DNA of 64,000 nucleotides from Streptococcus pseudopneumoniae (GTDB taxonomy: Bacteria > Bacillota > Bacilli > Lactobacillales > Streptococcaceae): NCBI RefSeq assembly GCF_001074565.1, contig NZ_JUQX01000025.1, forward strand, positions 22,743 through 86,742. Direction: 5' to 3'. A model generated the notes under the pieces. The model made no database searches and was not told the DNA's origin. It saw only the letters and a program-made list of their open reading frames with translations. The first letter of the stretch is position 1, and each line of letters starts with the position of its first letter. The translations under genes and the position numbers were made by a program. Shown here piece by piece: positions 52,619-60,838 of this stretch.

Positions 52619-54841
52619 CTACTCTTTTCTCATCAAAAAGTTATACATTTCTTGCACTGTCCCCAGCGCCAGCATTTCTTGGTCTTTGACAGTTTGTTTG
52701 AGATTTTGGTAAATCTGACTTTCAGCAATCTCCCTTTTCGGCGCTTCTTTATTGACTGTCATGACCCCATCTTTGATCGTCACAAAACCTAGCTCTTCAA
52801 AGACTTGGATCATCTTGACCAGCAAGATTTGTTGGATATTGAGATAAGCCGCCAAATCTTTCAACTTGTAGCGAATATCAAACTCTGGGAACTGGTAAAT
52901 GGTCCTATACAATTTGGCAAACTGCTCTCTGGTCCCATAACCTGTCAGATAATAGGCTTTGTCAATGTCATTTTTGAAATAGACGGCAGAGAAATGTTGC
53001 TCCTGAAAAATGGTCTTCAGCAAGGTAATATCCTCAGGAATATTCTTCACGACAACCGCCTCACTATTCGCCAAATTTGGCACTTCTCCAGCGAAGTCCA
53101 AGACTGGAACCCCTTCTGGCAAGACAGCATTCTTCCCTCGAATGTTAAAGAGTTGAACGCCTTCCACACGCGCATCTACCATCATCAACTGGAGGGCAGT
53201 TTGACCATTCCATTGATTGACAGACAAGGTGACTGCCAATTCAAGTTTTTTTGTTTGAGCAAACTCTGTCGCCCATCTACCTTGTCCGAAGGCTACCACT
53301 TCAAAACTCGCCTCACCCTTGGAGATCTTTAGTTTGAGATGGGCATTGCCTGCTCCCATTGTACGAACACTTTCGACCTGAAAATCCTTGATATAAAAGA
53401 CAGGTTTCTGATTGTCCATTCCAAAAGGTGCCAAGCGTTCAAAACTTTTGACCGTTTCCAAGCTAAGCGTCTCCAAGTCTAGCTCTTCATCTAGATTTAA
53501 CTTATTCTTGCCGCTAGCATCTGCGCCTTTTTCACAGACATAGTCTTCCAAAACCTGAGATAAATCTGAGAGTTTCTCAACTTCCAGCGTCATTCCTGCT
53601 GCACCAGCATGGCCACCAAAGGCGATAAAGAGGTCTCGATGGGGATCCAGAGCCTCAAAAATATCGACAGCTTCCACGCTACGAGCACTGCCCTTGGCAC
53701 GCCCGTCCTCTATATTAAGAACGATGACTGTCTGCCCTAGTTCTTCCAACAAACGACCAGCAACGATACCCAGAACGCCAGGATTCCAGCCTTCCTTGGC
53801 CAAAACTTGGACCTTCTTTTCAGGATCCACCATGGTCTTAGCTTCTTCATAGATAGATTGGACGATTTCCTTACGTTCTTCGTTTTTCTGATGAATCATG
53901 AGGGCAATCTCATGCGCTTCCTCGTCGTCAAATCCAGTCAGCAAATCAATAGCTGGATTAGGATCGTCCAAGCGCCCTAAGGCATTTAAACGAGAGGCAA
54001 TCTGAAAGCCAACCGTTTCTTCTGTCACTTCGTTAGCAGCAATCCCAGCCATGTCCAGCATTTCTTGCAGACCGATGCGCTGAGTATGCCCCAACATTTC
54101 CAGACCATATTGAACCATGATACGGTTTTCATCCGTCAAACTCACCATATCGGCAATAGTTCCGATAGCAACCAAATCCAGTAGTTCCACTTGCACTTCT
54201 TCTAAAAGGGCACAAGCTAGCTTAAAGGCCACTCCACATCCAGCTAGATATTTGAAAGGATAGTCCGCGTCTGGATGCTCAGGGTGGACAATGGCATAGG
54301 CAGCTGGCAGGGTTTCCGGCATGGAATGGTGGTCAGTCACAATGACATCCACTCCCATAGACTGGGCCAGTTTAATGGCCTCGTGACCAGCAACTCCATT
54401 ATCCACTGTCACAATCAAGGAAATTCCCTCTTGCTCGATAAAGTATTTATAGACACTGGCATTGGGACCATAGCCATCGGTAAAGCGATTTGGCAGATAA
54501 ACACGGCACTCGGCACCAAGTTGTTCCAAACTTTCCTTCACAATCGAAGCTGAAGTCATGCCATCCGCATCGTAGTCTCCATAGATGAGAATATTTTCCC
54601 CTTCTTCAATGGCCTGACGAATCCGTTCTACTGCCTTATCCATATCATGGAGCAGATAGGGATCATGTAAGTCCTCTAAAGAAGGTTCTAAAAACTTCTT
54701 TAGACTTTCTTCATCCTGAATCCCTCTTTCAAATAATAACCGAGCCACCTCAGGACCCAGTCCAGCCTTCTTGGCTATCTTTGTAAAATCCGCATCTTCA
54801 ACCTGCGGGGCAAACTGCCATTCATAAGTAGGAGTTATCAA
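52619..54841 (-). CDS. recJ: Single-stranded-DNA-specific exonuclease RecJ
   Basis: I place the start at the TTG at 54841 (protein MITPTYEWQF, 741 residues). The frame is open to an ATG at 54898, but a TATAAT box at 54877-54882 lies inside that extension and the conserved protein begins at ITPTYEW. RecJ degrades 5'-ended single strands in recombination and repair. It shows the DHH-family motifs DYDADGMTS, VTDHHSMPE, the FGGHAGAAG motif of the DHHA1 domain and a C-terminal domain. Large size is usual for Firmicutes RecJ. Confidence 0.94.
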   Translation of the reverse strand: MITPTYEWQFAPQVEDADFTKIAKKAGLGPEVARLLFERGIQDEESLKKFLEPSLEDLHDPYLLHDMDKAVERIRQAIEEGENILIYGDYDADGMTSASIVKESLEQLGAECRVYLPNRFTDGYGPNASVYKYFIEQEGISLIVTVDNGVAGHEAIKLAQSMGVDVIVTDHHSMPETLPAAYAIVHPEHPDADYPFKYLAGCGVAFKLACALLEEVQVELLDLVAIGTIADMVSLTDENRIMVQYGLEMLGHTQRIGLQEMLDMAGIAANEVTEETVGFQIASRLNALGRLDDPNPAIDLLTGFDDEEAHEIALMIHQKNEERKEIVQSIYEEAKTMVDPEKKVQVLAKEGWNPGVLGIVAGRLLEELGQTVIVLNIEDGRAKGSARSVEAVDIFEALDPHRDLFIAFGGHAGAAGMTLEVEKLSDLSQVLEDYVCEKGADASGKNKLNLDEELDLETLSLETVKSFERLAPFGMDNQKPVFYIKDFQVESVRTMGAGNAHLKLKISKGEASFEVVAFGQGRWATEFAQTKKLELAVTLSVNQWNGQTALQLMMVDARVEGVQLFNIRGKNAVLPEGVPVLDFAGEVPNLANSEAVVVKNIPEDITLLKTIFQEQHFSAVYFKNDIDKAYYLTGYGTREQFAKLYRTIYQFPEFDIRYKLKDLAAYLNIQQILLVKMIQVFEELGFVTIKDGVMTVNKEAPKREIAESQIYQNLKQTVKDQEMLALGTVQEMYNFLMRKE

Positions 54842-54954
54842 AAAAACATCCACTCTTTCTAAGAATTCTATCGTTTCATTATAACATGATTTAGGCATTT
54901 TCTCTATCCAGATTGCTTTTTTATAAAATTTTAGTGAATTTTTTCAGATATGAT

Positions 54955-54983
54955 TTGACAAGAACATTCTTTTGGTGTAGAAT
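54955..54983 (+). promoter_or_regulatory. Promoter of the amino-acid ABC operon
   Basis: Consensus TTGACA (54955-54960) and TAGAAT (54978-54983) are 17 bases apart, 35 bases before the ATG of the ATPase gene. Confidence 0.75.
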
Positions 54984-55017
54984 CATGTTATAAAATCTAA
55001 CACAAAGGAGATCTCTC

Positions 55018-55776
55018 ATGGCTTTAGTAGAATTTAAACACGTCGAAAAATATTACGGAGACTACCACGCACTCCGCGATATCAATCTCCGTTTTGAAAA
55101 AGGACAAGTTGTTGTCCTGCTTGGACCTTCTGGTTCTGGGAAGTCCACTCTCATCCGTACGATTAATGGTTTAGAGGCTATTGACAAAGGAAGTCTCCTA
55201 GTCAATGGGCACCAAGTAGCAGGTGGCAGTCAGAAAGATTTAGTTCCTCTTCGTAAGGAAGTCGGCATGGTTTTCCAACATTTCAACCTCTATCCGCATA
55301 AAACAGTGTTAGAAAACGTGACACTTGCACCCATAAAAGTTCTAGGAATTGATAAAAAAGAAGCTGAAAAAACAGCCCAAAAATATCTAGAATTTGTAAA
55401 TATGTGGGACAAAAAAGATTCTTACCCAGCCATGCTATCTGGTGGACAAAAACAACGGATTGCCATCGCGCGCGGACTCGCAATGCATCCCGAACTCCTC
55501 CTCTTTGATGAACCAACATCTGCCCTCGACCCTGAAACCATTGGGGATGTTCTAGCAGTTATGCAAAAATTAGCTCATGACGGGATGAACATGATCATCG
55601 TTACCCACGAAATGGGCTTTGCCCGAGAGGTTGCAGACCGCATTATCTTTATGGCTGACGGGGAAGTTTTAGTAGATACGACAGATGTCGACGGTTTTTT
55701 CGACAATCCAAGCGAACCTCGTGCCCAACAGTTCCTCAGCAAAATTATCAACCACGAAAGTGACAAAGTCAAATAA
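55018..55776 (+). CDS. Polar amino acid ABC transporter ATP-binding protein (GlnQ-like)
   Basis: This 252-residue ATPase shows Walker A GPSGSGKST (36-44), signature LSGGQ (140-144), Walker B LLLFDEP (160-166), and the switch His in IVTHEMGFAREVADR, typical of the polar amino acid uptake family (GlnQ/HisP). It is first in a four-gene operon with a substrate-binding protein and two permeases. AAGGAG precedes the ATG. Confidence 0.95.
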   Translation: MALVEFKHVEKYYGDYHALRDINLRFEKGQVVVLLGPSGSGKSTLIRTINGLEAIDKGSLLVNGHQVAGGSQKDLVPLRKEVGMVFQHFNLYPHKTVLENVTLAPIKVLGIDKKEAEKTAQKYLEFVNMWDKKDSYPAMLSGGQKQRIAIARGLAMHPELLLFDEPTSALDPETIGDVLAVMQKLAHDGMNMIIVTHEMGFAREVADRIIFMADGEVLVDTTDVDGFFDNPSEPRAQQFLSKIINHESDKVK

Positions 55777-55786
55777 GGAGGCGCCT

Positions 55787-56581
55787 ATGAAAAAGAAACT
55801 CTTTTTATCCGCATTATTGATTAGCCTTTTCAGCCTTGTTGCTGCCAAACCAGTCCAGGCCGACACCAGTGTCGCAGACATTCAAAAAAGAGGTGAACTA
55901 GTTGTCGGTGTCAAACAAGACGTTCCCAATTTCGGCTACAAGGATCCCAAGACAGGGACTTATTCTGGTATCGAAACGGACCTGGCCAAGATGATTGCAG
56001 ACGAACTCAAGGTCAAGATTCGCTATGTGCCTGTTACCGCCCAAACCCGTGGTCCCCTTCTAGACAATGAGCAGGTCGACATGGATATCGCGACCTTCAC
56101 CATCACTGACGAGCGTAAAAAACTCTACAACTTCACCAGTCCCTACTACACGGATGCCTCTGGATTTTTGGTCAATAAATCCGCCAACATCAAAAGCATT
56201 GAGGACCTAAATGGCAAAACCATTGGGGTTGCCCAAGGCTCCATCACCCAACGCCTGATTACTGAACTAGGTAAAAAGAAAGGTTTGAAGTTTAAATTCG
56301 TCGAACTTGGTTCCTATCCAGAATTGATTACTTCCCTTCACGCTCACCGTATTGATGCCTTTTCCGTTGACCGCTCTATCCTATCTGGCTATATCAGCAA
56401 ACGGACAGAACTCCTAGATGATAGTTTCAAGCCATCTGACTACGGTATCGTCACCAAGAAATCAAATACCGAGCTAAACAACTATCTTGATACCTTGGTC
56501 ACTAAATGGACCAAGGATGGTAGTTTGCAGAAACTTTATGACCGTTACAAGCTCAAACCATCTAGCCATACTGCAGATTAA
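55787..56581 (+). CDS. Amino acid ABC transporter substrate-binding protein
   Basis: I choose the ATG at 55787 (MKKKLFLSALLI, 264 residues), after a perfect AAGGAGG site; the frame upstream to 55685 overlaps the ATPase gene. The protein belongs to the SBP_bac_3 family: ELVVGVKQDVPNFGY, SGIETDLAKMIADEL and GKTIGVAQGSITQ are typical. The signal peptide ends near PVQA-DTS and lacks a lipobox Cys, unlike most Gram-positive binding proteins. The ligand (glutamate, aspartate or glutamine likely) is not decided by the sequence. Confidence 0.92.
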   Translation: MKKKLFLSALLISLFSLVAAKPVQADTSVADIQKRGELVVGVKQDVPNFGYKDPKTGTYSGIETDLAKMIADELKVKIRYVPVTAQTRGPLLDNEQVDMDIATFTITDERKKLYNFTSPYYTDASGFLVNKSANIKSIEDLNGKTIGVAQGSITQRLITELGKKKGLKFKFVELGSYPELITSLHAHRIDAFSVDRSILSGYISKRTELLDDSFKPSDYGIVTKKSNTELNNYLDTLVTKWTKDGSLQKLYDRYKLKPSSHTAD

Positions 56582-56593
56582 GGAGGACACCCC

Positions 56594-57271
56594 ATGACAG
56601 ATTTATCATCTTGGACAGCCTATTTTCAGGATTTTGGACAATTTTTCAATGGTTTCCTCTTCACCCTTGCCCTAGCGTTTGGTTCCTTTATCCTCGCCAT
56701 GGTCTTAGGAATCATCTTTGGAGTCCTATCAACTAGCAAACATCAAATTTTAAGGATTTTGGCTCGTATCTTTGTCGAATTTTATCAAAACACTCCCCTC
56801 TTGGTGCAGTTTGTCATCGTCTTTTATGGTTTGCCTCTTATCAGTGAACACACCATCATGATTCCGATTTATTGGACAGCTGTTCTCTGCGTGGGACTCT
56901 ATCACGGCGCTTATATCGCTGAGGTTATTCGTTCAGGGATTCAGTCTATTCCTAGTGGTCAGATGGAGGCCGCCTTATCACAAGGTTTCACCTATATCAG
57001 TGCCATGCGCTTGATCATCTTGCCTCAGGCCTTCCGTATCATTCTTCCACCTTTGACCAACCAAATCGTTAACCTTATCAAGAATACTTCAACTGTTGCT
57101 ATCATCTCTGGAGTAGACTTGATGTTTGTGACCAAATCTTGGTCAGCTCTTAACGGAAACTACATCCCTGCCTTTCTAGGTGCTGCTCTACTCTACTTTG
57201 CCCTTTGCTTCCCTGTTGCTCAGTTTGGTCGCAAGATGGAGCAAGCCAATAAAAAAGCCTATTCACTTTAG
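56594..57271 (+). CDS. Amino acid ABC transporter permease, first subunit
   Basis: This 225-residue permease has five or so membrane segments and the EAA-loop motif EAALSQGFTYISAMRLIILPQAFR that couples to the ATPase. FYQNTPLLVQ is the HisMQ signature. It lies 12 bases after the binding-protein gene and 9 before the second permease. Confidence 0.94.
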   Translation: MTDLSSWTAYFQDFGQFFNGFLFTLALAFGSFILAMVLGIIFGVLSTSKHQILRILARIFVEFYQNTPLLVQFVIVFYGLPLISEHTIMIPIYWTAVLCVGLYHGAYIAEVIRSGIQSIPSGQMEAALSQGFTYISAMRLIILPQAFRIILPPLTNQIVNLIKNTSTVAIISGVDLMFVTKSWSALNGNYIPAFLGAALLYFALCFPVAQFGRKMEQANKKAYSL

Positions 57272-57280
57272 GAGGTTACT

Positions 57281-57940
57281 ATGGAATCTATTTTAGAAGT
57301 TTTGACCCCAGATAACCTAGCCTTTATCTTTAAAGGATTTGGCTTGACCCTCTATATTTCTCTGATTGCTATCGTCCTCTCGACCCTTATCGGAACAGTA
57401 CTTGCGGTTATGCGAAATGGGAAAAATCCTGTCTTACGGATCATCTCCAGCATTTATATCGAGTTTGTACGTAACGTTCCCAACCTCCTCTGGATTTTCA
57501 CCATCTTTTTGGTGTTTAAGATGAAGTCCACACCAGCAGGTATTACTGCCTTTACCCTCTTTACCTCAGCAGCCTTGGCTGAGATTATCCGAGGTGGCCT
57601 CAATGCCGTAGACAAGGGACAATACGAAGCAGGAATGTCACAAGGATTTACTTCCATACAAATCCTCTACCATATCATTCTCCCACAAGCGATTCGTAAA
57701 ATGTTGCCAGCCATCATTTCTCAGTTTGTGACAGTGATCAAGGATACCAGCCTTCTCTACTCTGTTATCGCCCTACAAGAACTCTTTGGCGCTAGCCAAA
57801 TTCTCATGGGCCGTTATTTCGAACCAGAGCAAGTCTTCAGTCTTTATATCCTGATTGCCTTGATCTACTTTATCTTTAACTTTGCCATTTCTAGCCTGTC
57901 CCGCATGCTTGCCAAACGCTGGCAACAAGCAGCAGAATAA
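57281..57940 (+). CDS. Amino acid ABC transporter permease, second subunit
   Basis: This 219-residue HisM/HisQ-type permease has the signature FVRNVPNLLWIF and the EAA loop EAGMSQGFTSIQILYHIILPQAIR. With the preceding permease it forms the heterodimeric channel. It ends the operon, with a strong terminator after it. Confidence 0.94.
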   Translation: MESILEVLTPDNLAFIFKGFGLTLYISLIAIVLSTLIGTVLAVMRNGKNPVLRIISSIYIEFVRNVPNLLWIFTIFLVFKMKSTPAGITAFTLFTSAALAEIIRGGLNAVDKGQYEAGMSQGFTSIQILYHIILPQAIRKMLPAIISQFVTVIKDTSLLYSVIALQELFGASQILMGRYFEPEQVFSLYILIALIYFIFNFAISSLSRMLAKRWQQAAE

Positions 57941-57942
57941 AG

Positions 57943-57979
57943 AAACAGCTCTCCATCCGTGTGGAGAGCTGTTTTTATT
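57943..57979 (+). terminator. Terminator of the amino-acid ABC operon
   Basis: AAACAGCTCTCC (57943-57954) and GGAGAGCTGTTT (57963-57974) form a perfect 12-bp stem with an 8-base loop and a T-run. Confidence 0.9.
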
Positions 57980-57983
57980 GCTA

Positions 57984-58037
57984 CTAAGCTCTTGTCTTGG
58001 TTCTGACCATCCAGAGAAAAATTCTGTTGCAAGTCAT
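57984..58037 (-). CDS. Candidate 17-residue peptide (MTCNRIFLWMVRTKTRA)
   Basis: A 17-codon ORF starts at the ATG at 58037 and stops at TAG 57984-57986. The ribosome site AAAGGAGG (58044-58051) is at optimal distance, and a TGCTAGAAT extended -10 lies a little upstream. The peptide is basic and hydrophobic. It may be a leader peptide, a toxin-like peptide or a remnant of a longer gene; the stop is followed only by the convergent ABC operon terminator. Confidence 0.35.
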   Translation of the reverse strand: MTCNRIFLWMVRTKTRA

Positions 58038-58083
58038 CTTTTACCTCCTTTCACGACTACATTCTAGCAATATAAGGGCAATA

Positions 58084-58107
58084 GAAAAAGAGGACTCTAG
58101 CCCTCTT
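58084..58107 (-). terminator. Terminator of the Rrf2 gene
   Basis: A short AAGAGG/CCTCTT stem (58088-58093 with 58102-58107) overlaps the gene's end and is followed by TTTC on the minus strand. It is weak. Confidence 0.5.
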
Positions 58108-58543
58108 ACTTGTTCATTTTATCTTGAGTTTCAGCCACAACCTGAGCCAGACTCGTCTGACGAAGTTGGTTTTCCATCGCTAGTTGGATATCCAGCAATT
58201 TTTGATCCAAAACCTCATGGATATTTGCCCCTACAGGACAGTTGGGGTTGGGATTGTCATGGAAACTAAAGAGTTTACCTGATTTTCCTAAACATTCAAC
58301 AGCCTGATAAACATCAAAAAGGCTGATATCTTGGAGGTCTTTGATAATCTCAGTACCGCCCGTTCCACGCGCAACTGATATCAGTTCTGCTTTTTTGAGT
58401 TGGGACAAGGTTTTGCGAATAATGACTGGATTGACCCCAACACTGGCTGCGAGAAAATCACTGGTTACCTTACTCTCTTGACTCTTGATAGCAATGATGA
58501 TCAACATATGAGTCGCTATCGTAAATCGACTTGAAATTTGCAT
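58106..58543 (-). CDS. Rrf2 family transcriptional regulator (YwnA-like)
   Basis: This 145-residue protein has the Rrf2 fold: MQISSRFTIATHMLIIIAI, a winged helix (TSDFLAASVGVNPVIIRKTLSQLKKAELI) and a wing with RGTGGT. Only one cysteine (NPNCPVG) is present, so it lacks the three-Cys iron-sulfur site of IscR/NsrR and resembles the YwnA/redox-sensing group. Its promoter carries an inverted repeat overlapping the -35, suggesting autoregulation. The target gene could be the small ORF downstream. Confidence 0.9.
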   Translation of the reverse strand: MQISSRFTIATHMLIIIAIKSQESKVTSDFLAASVGVNPVIIRKTLSQLKKAELISVARGTGGTEIIKDLQDISLFDVYQAVECLGKSGKLFSFHDNPNPNCPVGANIHEVLDQKLLDIQLAMENQLRQTSLAQVVAETQDKMNK

Positions 58544-58575
58544 CTTCTTCTCCTTTCACATCCTATCTGATACCC

Positions 58576-58609
58576 ATTATACCCTTTTGTGTTGTAATGT
58601 CAATTATTA
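58576..58609 (-). promoter_or_regulatory. Rrf2 gene promoter with GTAAT-n7-ATTAC palindrome
   Basis: TTGACA (58598-58603) and TATAAT (58576-58581) are 16 bases apart on the minus strand. GTAAT and ATTAC, 7 bases apart, surround the -35. Confidence 0.65.
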
Positions 58610-58686
58610 CCACAAAGAGTGTCCTCTAAAAAAGCCTTGTATTCCCTAATAAGTCCAATGACATAGAGAATACAAAAGCTTATCTT

Positions 58687-59628
58687 TTATCCAATTTTAC
58701 GAGCAGTTCCCTTTGTTTTGTGACTTGACCAGACTGAACTGATAGAAATCCCCGCACCAACCAAGGTAAAAACAGCTAACATCCCTAGATTAAAGAAATA
58801 ATTATCTGGATATTCTCCGCTTGCAATTAGTTCATTGACCACTCGGAAAGCATAGGCAAACTCAACCCCTAGTTGAGCTACGACTTCCATCGCCAAATCG
58901 ATTTGGTTCACTAAAAAGACGGTAATCACCATCAACACAGCTGAAATCACAATCCCCTTTCGAGATAACTTTTTACCAAGAATTTCATATCCTTTAATGG
59001 TACAAATTCCAAGAACAAGCCCCGCTGCGACAGCTACATAACCAAGACGTGCAATAAAAAGAGCAACCGCCCCACCAATCAAGGCCCCTAGTAAAGCCCC
59101 GATAGTTCCAAGAAGAACATTTTCCTTCTGACTGTGATAAGAATCCACCTCAATTTGAAGATTGCTCTTCAACAATTGATAGCTTTCCTCGTTAATCAGG
59201 AAGATTGAATCCCCTAGTTGATACAGACTAATCGGCCCCTCTTGACCACTGTAGCCACAAACTTGAACGAAGTGATGGGATTCAAGGAAATCTACAAAGT
59301 CTCTTATAAGTGTCTGTAACTTTTCAATTGTCTTTGATTTGCGCATCGCACCCTTGACAACAATAGATACAGTGTACTGGTTAATAGATAAGGTTGATAA
59401 GTTTGGAAGGGATTCGCTCTTAAAGTCATCCCACACCAACTCGTTTTCTTCTGAATCCGCAGGATTGCCATTCAAGCTCACACTGACACTAAGTCGAAAC
59501 TGATTTTTTACATCTGCTTCATGTAGCAATAGCAAGTAGCCTGATTGCACGCCATAAATGCTTCCAGACTCCTCATCAAACTGTAAGCCTAATCCCGACG
59601 CAATTGCCTGTAATTCTTCTGGCTTCAT
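58687..59628 (-). CDS. Hypothetical membrane protein with C-terminal helices
   Basis: I place the start at the ATG at 59628 (MKPEELQAIASGL, 313 residues), which has AGGGAGA upstream; the longer frame from 59658 would begin inside the palindrome region. The N-terminal part (1-180) is soluble and mixed alpha/beta. After residue 180 come four hydrophobic segments, the first Gly/Ala-rich (GTIGALLGALIGGAVALFIA). I recognise no family for certain. A perfect 11-bp inverted repeat lies between the -10 and ribosome site, so regulation by a specific repressor seems likely. Confidence 0.75.
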   Translation of the reverse strand: MKPEELQAIASGLGLQFDEESGSIYGVQSGYLLLLHEADVKNQFRLSVSVSLNGNPADSEENELVWDDFKSESLPNLSTLSINQYTVSIVVKGAMRKSKTIEKLQTLIRDFVDFLESHHFVQVCGYSGQEGPISLYQLGDSIFLINEESYQLLKSNLQIEVDSYHSQKENVLLGTIGALLGALIGGAVALFIARLGYVAVAAGLVLGICTIKGYEILGKKLSRKGIVISAVLMVITVFLVNQIDLAMEVVAQLGVEFAYAFRVVNELIASGEYPDNYFFNLGMLAVFTLVGAGISISSVWSSHKTKGTARKIG

Positions 59629-59646
59629 AAATAATCTCCCTATTAT

Positions 59647-59680
59647 TTTGAACATCAACTAGTATGATGTTCAAATTATA
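59647..59680. promoter_or_regulatory. Perfect 11-bp inverted repeat over the promoter of the membrane protein gene
   Basis: TTTGAACATCA (59647-59657) and TGATGTTCAAA (59665-59675), 7 bases apart, overlap the -10 (TATAAT, 59675-59680) and the start of transcription on the minus strand. The arrangement is that of an operator. No T-run follows, so it is not a terminator. Confidence 0.75.
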
Positions 59681-59789
59681 TATTTTTCCACATTCTAGCA
59701 TAAATTTTATAAGTAGTCAATTCGTTTCCTTTTTGACTTCCCAAGAAACAGCTGTCATCAGACTATCCTATTTCTAGTCAAAACTCCTT

Positions 59790-60641
59790 TTAAAACCAAT
59801 CCTTCTTTTCTCTTTCCATCCAAAGTTCAACATCTTGATCATAACCTTCTTGCTCGCTAATCTTCCCCAACAATTCATGGTTATGAGTGTGGTGAATTCC
59901 ATTTACCAAACTTTCATAGTAAACCTGAAAATAAGGGAGCTTTAAATCCTTAGCCAGTTGCAATTCTGCTTCTACATCATAATCCACTCGACGAAAATCA
60001 ACATCAGACAAACCAGATTCATCAAACTCTAAGATCATATACTGGGCACGCAGGTCCTTACGCAACTTCGCATCTAAAAAGAAGGGTTGCCCAATCGAAC
60101 CCGGATTAAGAATCAACTGTCCGTCACTTCCGTAACGAAGCAACTGTTGGTGGATATGGCCATATACTGCGATGGAGGCATGCGGTTCCGTCACTAATCT
60201 ATCAAAATCTTCCTGTTTTCCCGTATGAATCAACTCCCTACCCCAGTTTTTATCAGGGAGATGGTGAGTGATTCCTACCGTCAAATCACCAAACTGACGA
60301 TGAACTTGCATGGGTTGATTATGGAGATCTTCTATTTCTTCAGGGCTGATTTCTTCTAAGATGTACTGACTTTGGCGCAGGAGATAACGATGACTCACCT
60401 TTGTAGGATCTAACTTACGATGTAGGCCTAGCCAGAGACTATTCTCCCAATTCCCCAGCACTCTTGCAGTGATGGGCAAGCTAGCTAAGAGATCCAATAT
60501 CCTTCTACGCCCTGTTCCTGGCATGAGAATATCTCCCAAAAGCCAGTACTCGTCTACCTCTGCCGCTCTTGCATCAGCCAGAACAGCTTCCAGGGCTGTC
60601 GTATTTCCATGTATATCTGAAAGAACTGCTATTTTCGTCAT
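59790..60641 (-). CDS. Metallophosphoesterase (YfcE-like), copy 2
   Basis: This 283-residue protein repeats the motifs of the gene at 43700: LSDIHGN, WLLGDILMPGTG, LGNWENS and VYGHIHQQ. It is a close paralogue of that gene along its full length (shared LRYGSDGQLILNPGSIGQPFF region and C-terminus). The metal ligands are intact. The substrate is unknown. Confidence 0.9.
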   Translation of the reverse strand: MTKIAVLSDIHGNTTALEAVLADARAAEVDEYWLLGDILMPGTGRRRILDLLASLPITARVLGNWENSLWLGLHRKLDPTKVSHRYLLRQSQYILEEISPEEIEDLHNQPMQVHRQFGDLTVGITHHLPDKNWGRELIHTGKQEDFDRLVTEPHASIAVYGHIHQQLLRYGSDGQLILNPGSIGQPFFLDAKLRKDLRAQYMILEFDESGLSDVDFRRVDYDVEAELQLAKDLKLPYFQVYYESLVNGIHHTHNHELLGKISEQEGYDQDVELWMEREKKDWF

Positions 60642-60729
60642 CCTTTCTCCTCATTTCCTCTTACTTCTTCTGTTAGTATTATAGCAGAAAACACTCCAAA
60701 AAATCACTATCACTGCTTACCTGATCAAC

Positions 60730-60812
60730 TTGTAAAGGCTTCCAAATCGTGCTATAATATAGGTAGAGAGCTCCCCTTCATTTAGGATCATGTGATCTTC
60801 AACATCTCTCTA
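60730..60812 (+). promoter_or_regulatory. Promoter and terminator-like leader upstream of the 121-residue membrane protein gene
   Basis: TTGTAA (60730-60735) and TATAAT (60753-60758) are 17 bases apart. In the leader, TAGAGAG (60764-60770) pairs with CTCTCTA (60806-60812), enclosing a small GATCA/TGATC hairpin, and TTTTT follows. It looks like an attenuator or a weak terminator. Confidence 0.5.
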
Positions 60813-60838
60813 TTTTTGCAGATTGGAGGACTATTGCC

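Noticed and set aside
54905..54960. Possible CodY box upstream of the amino-acid ABC operon
   Set aside because: The best 15-mer has about five mismatches to the consensus, not better than chance in AT-rich DNA.
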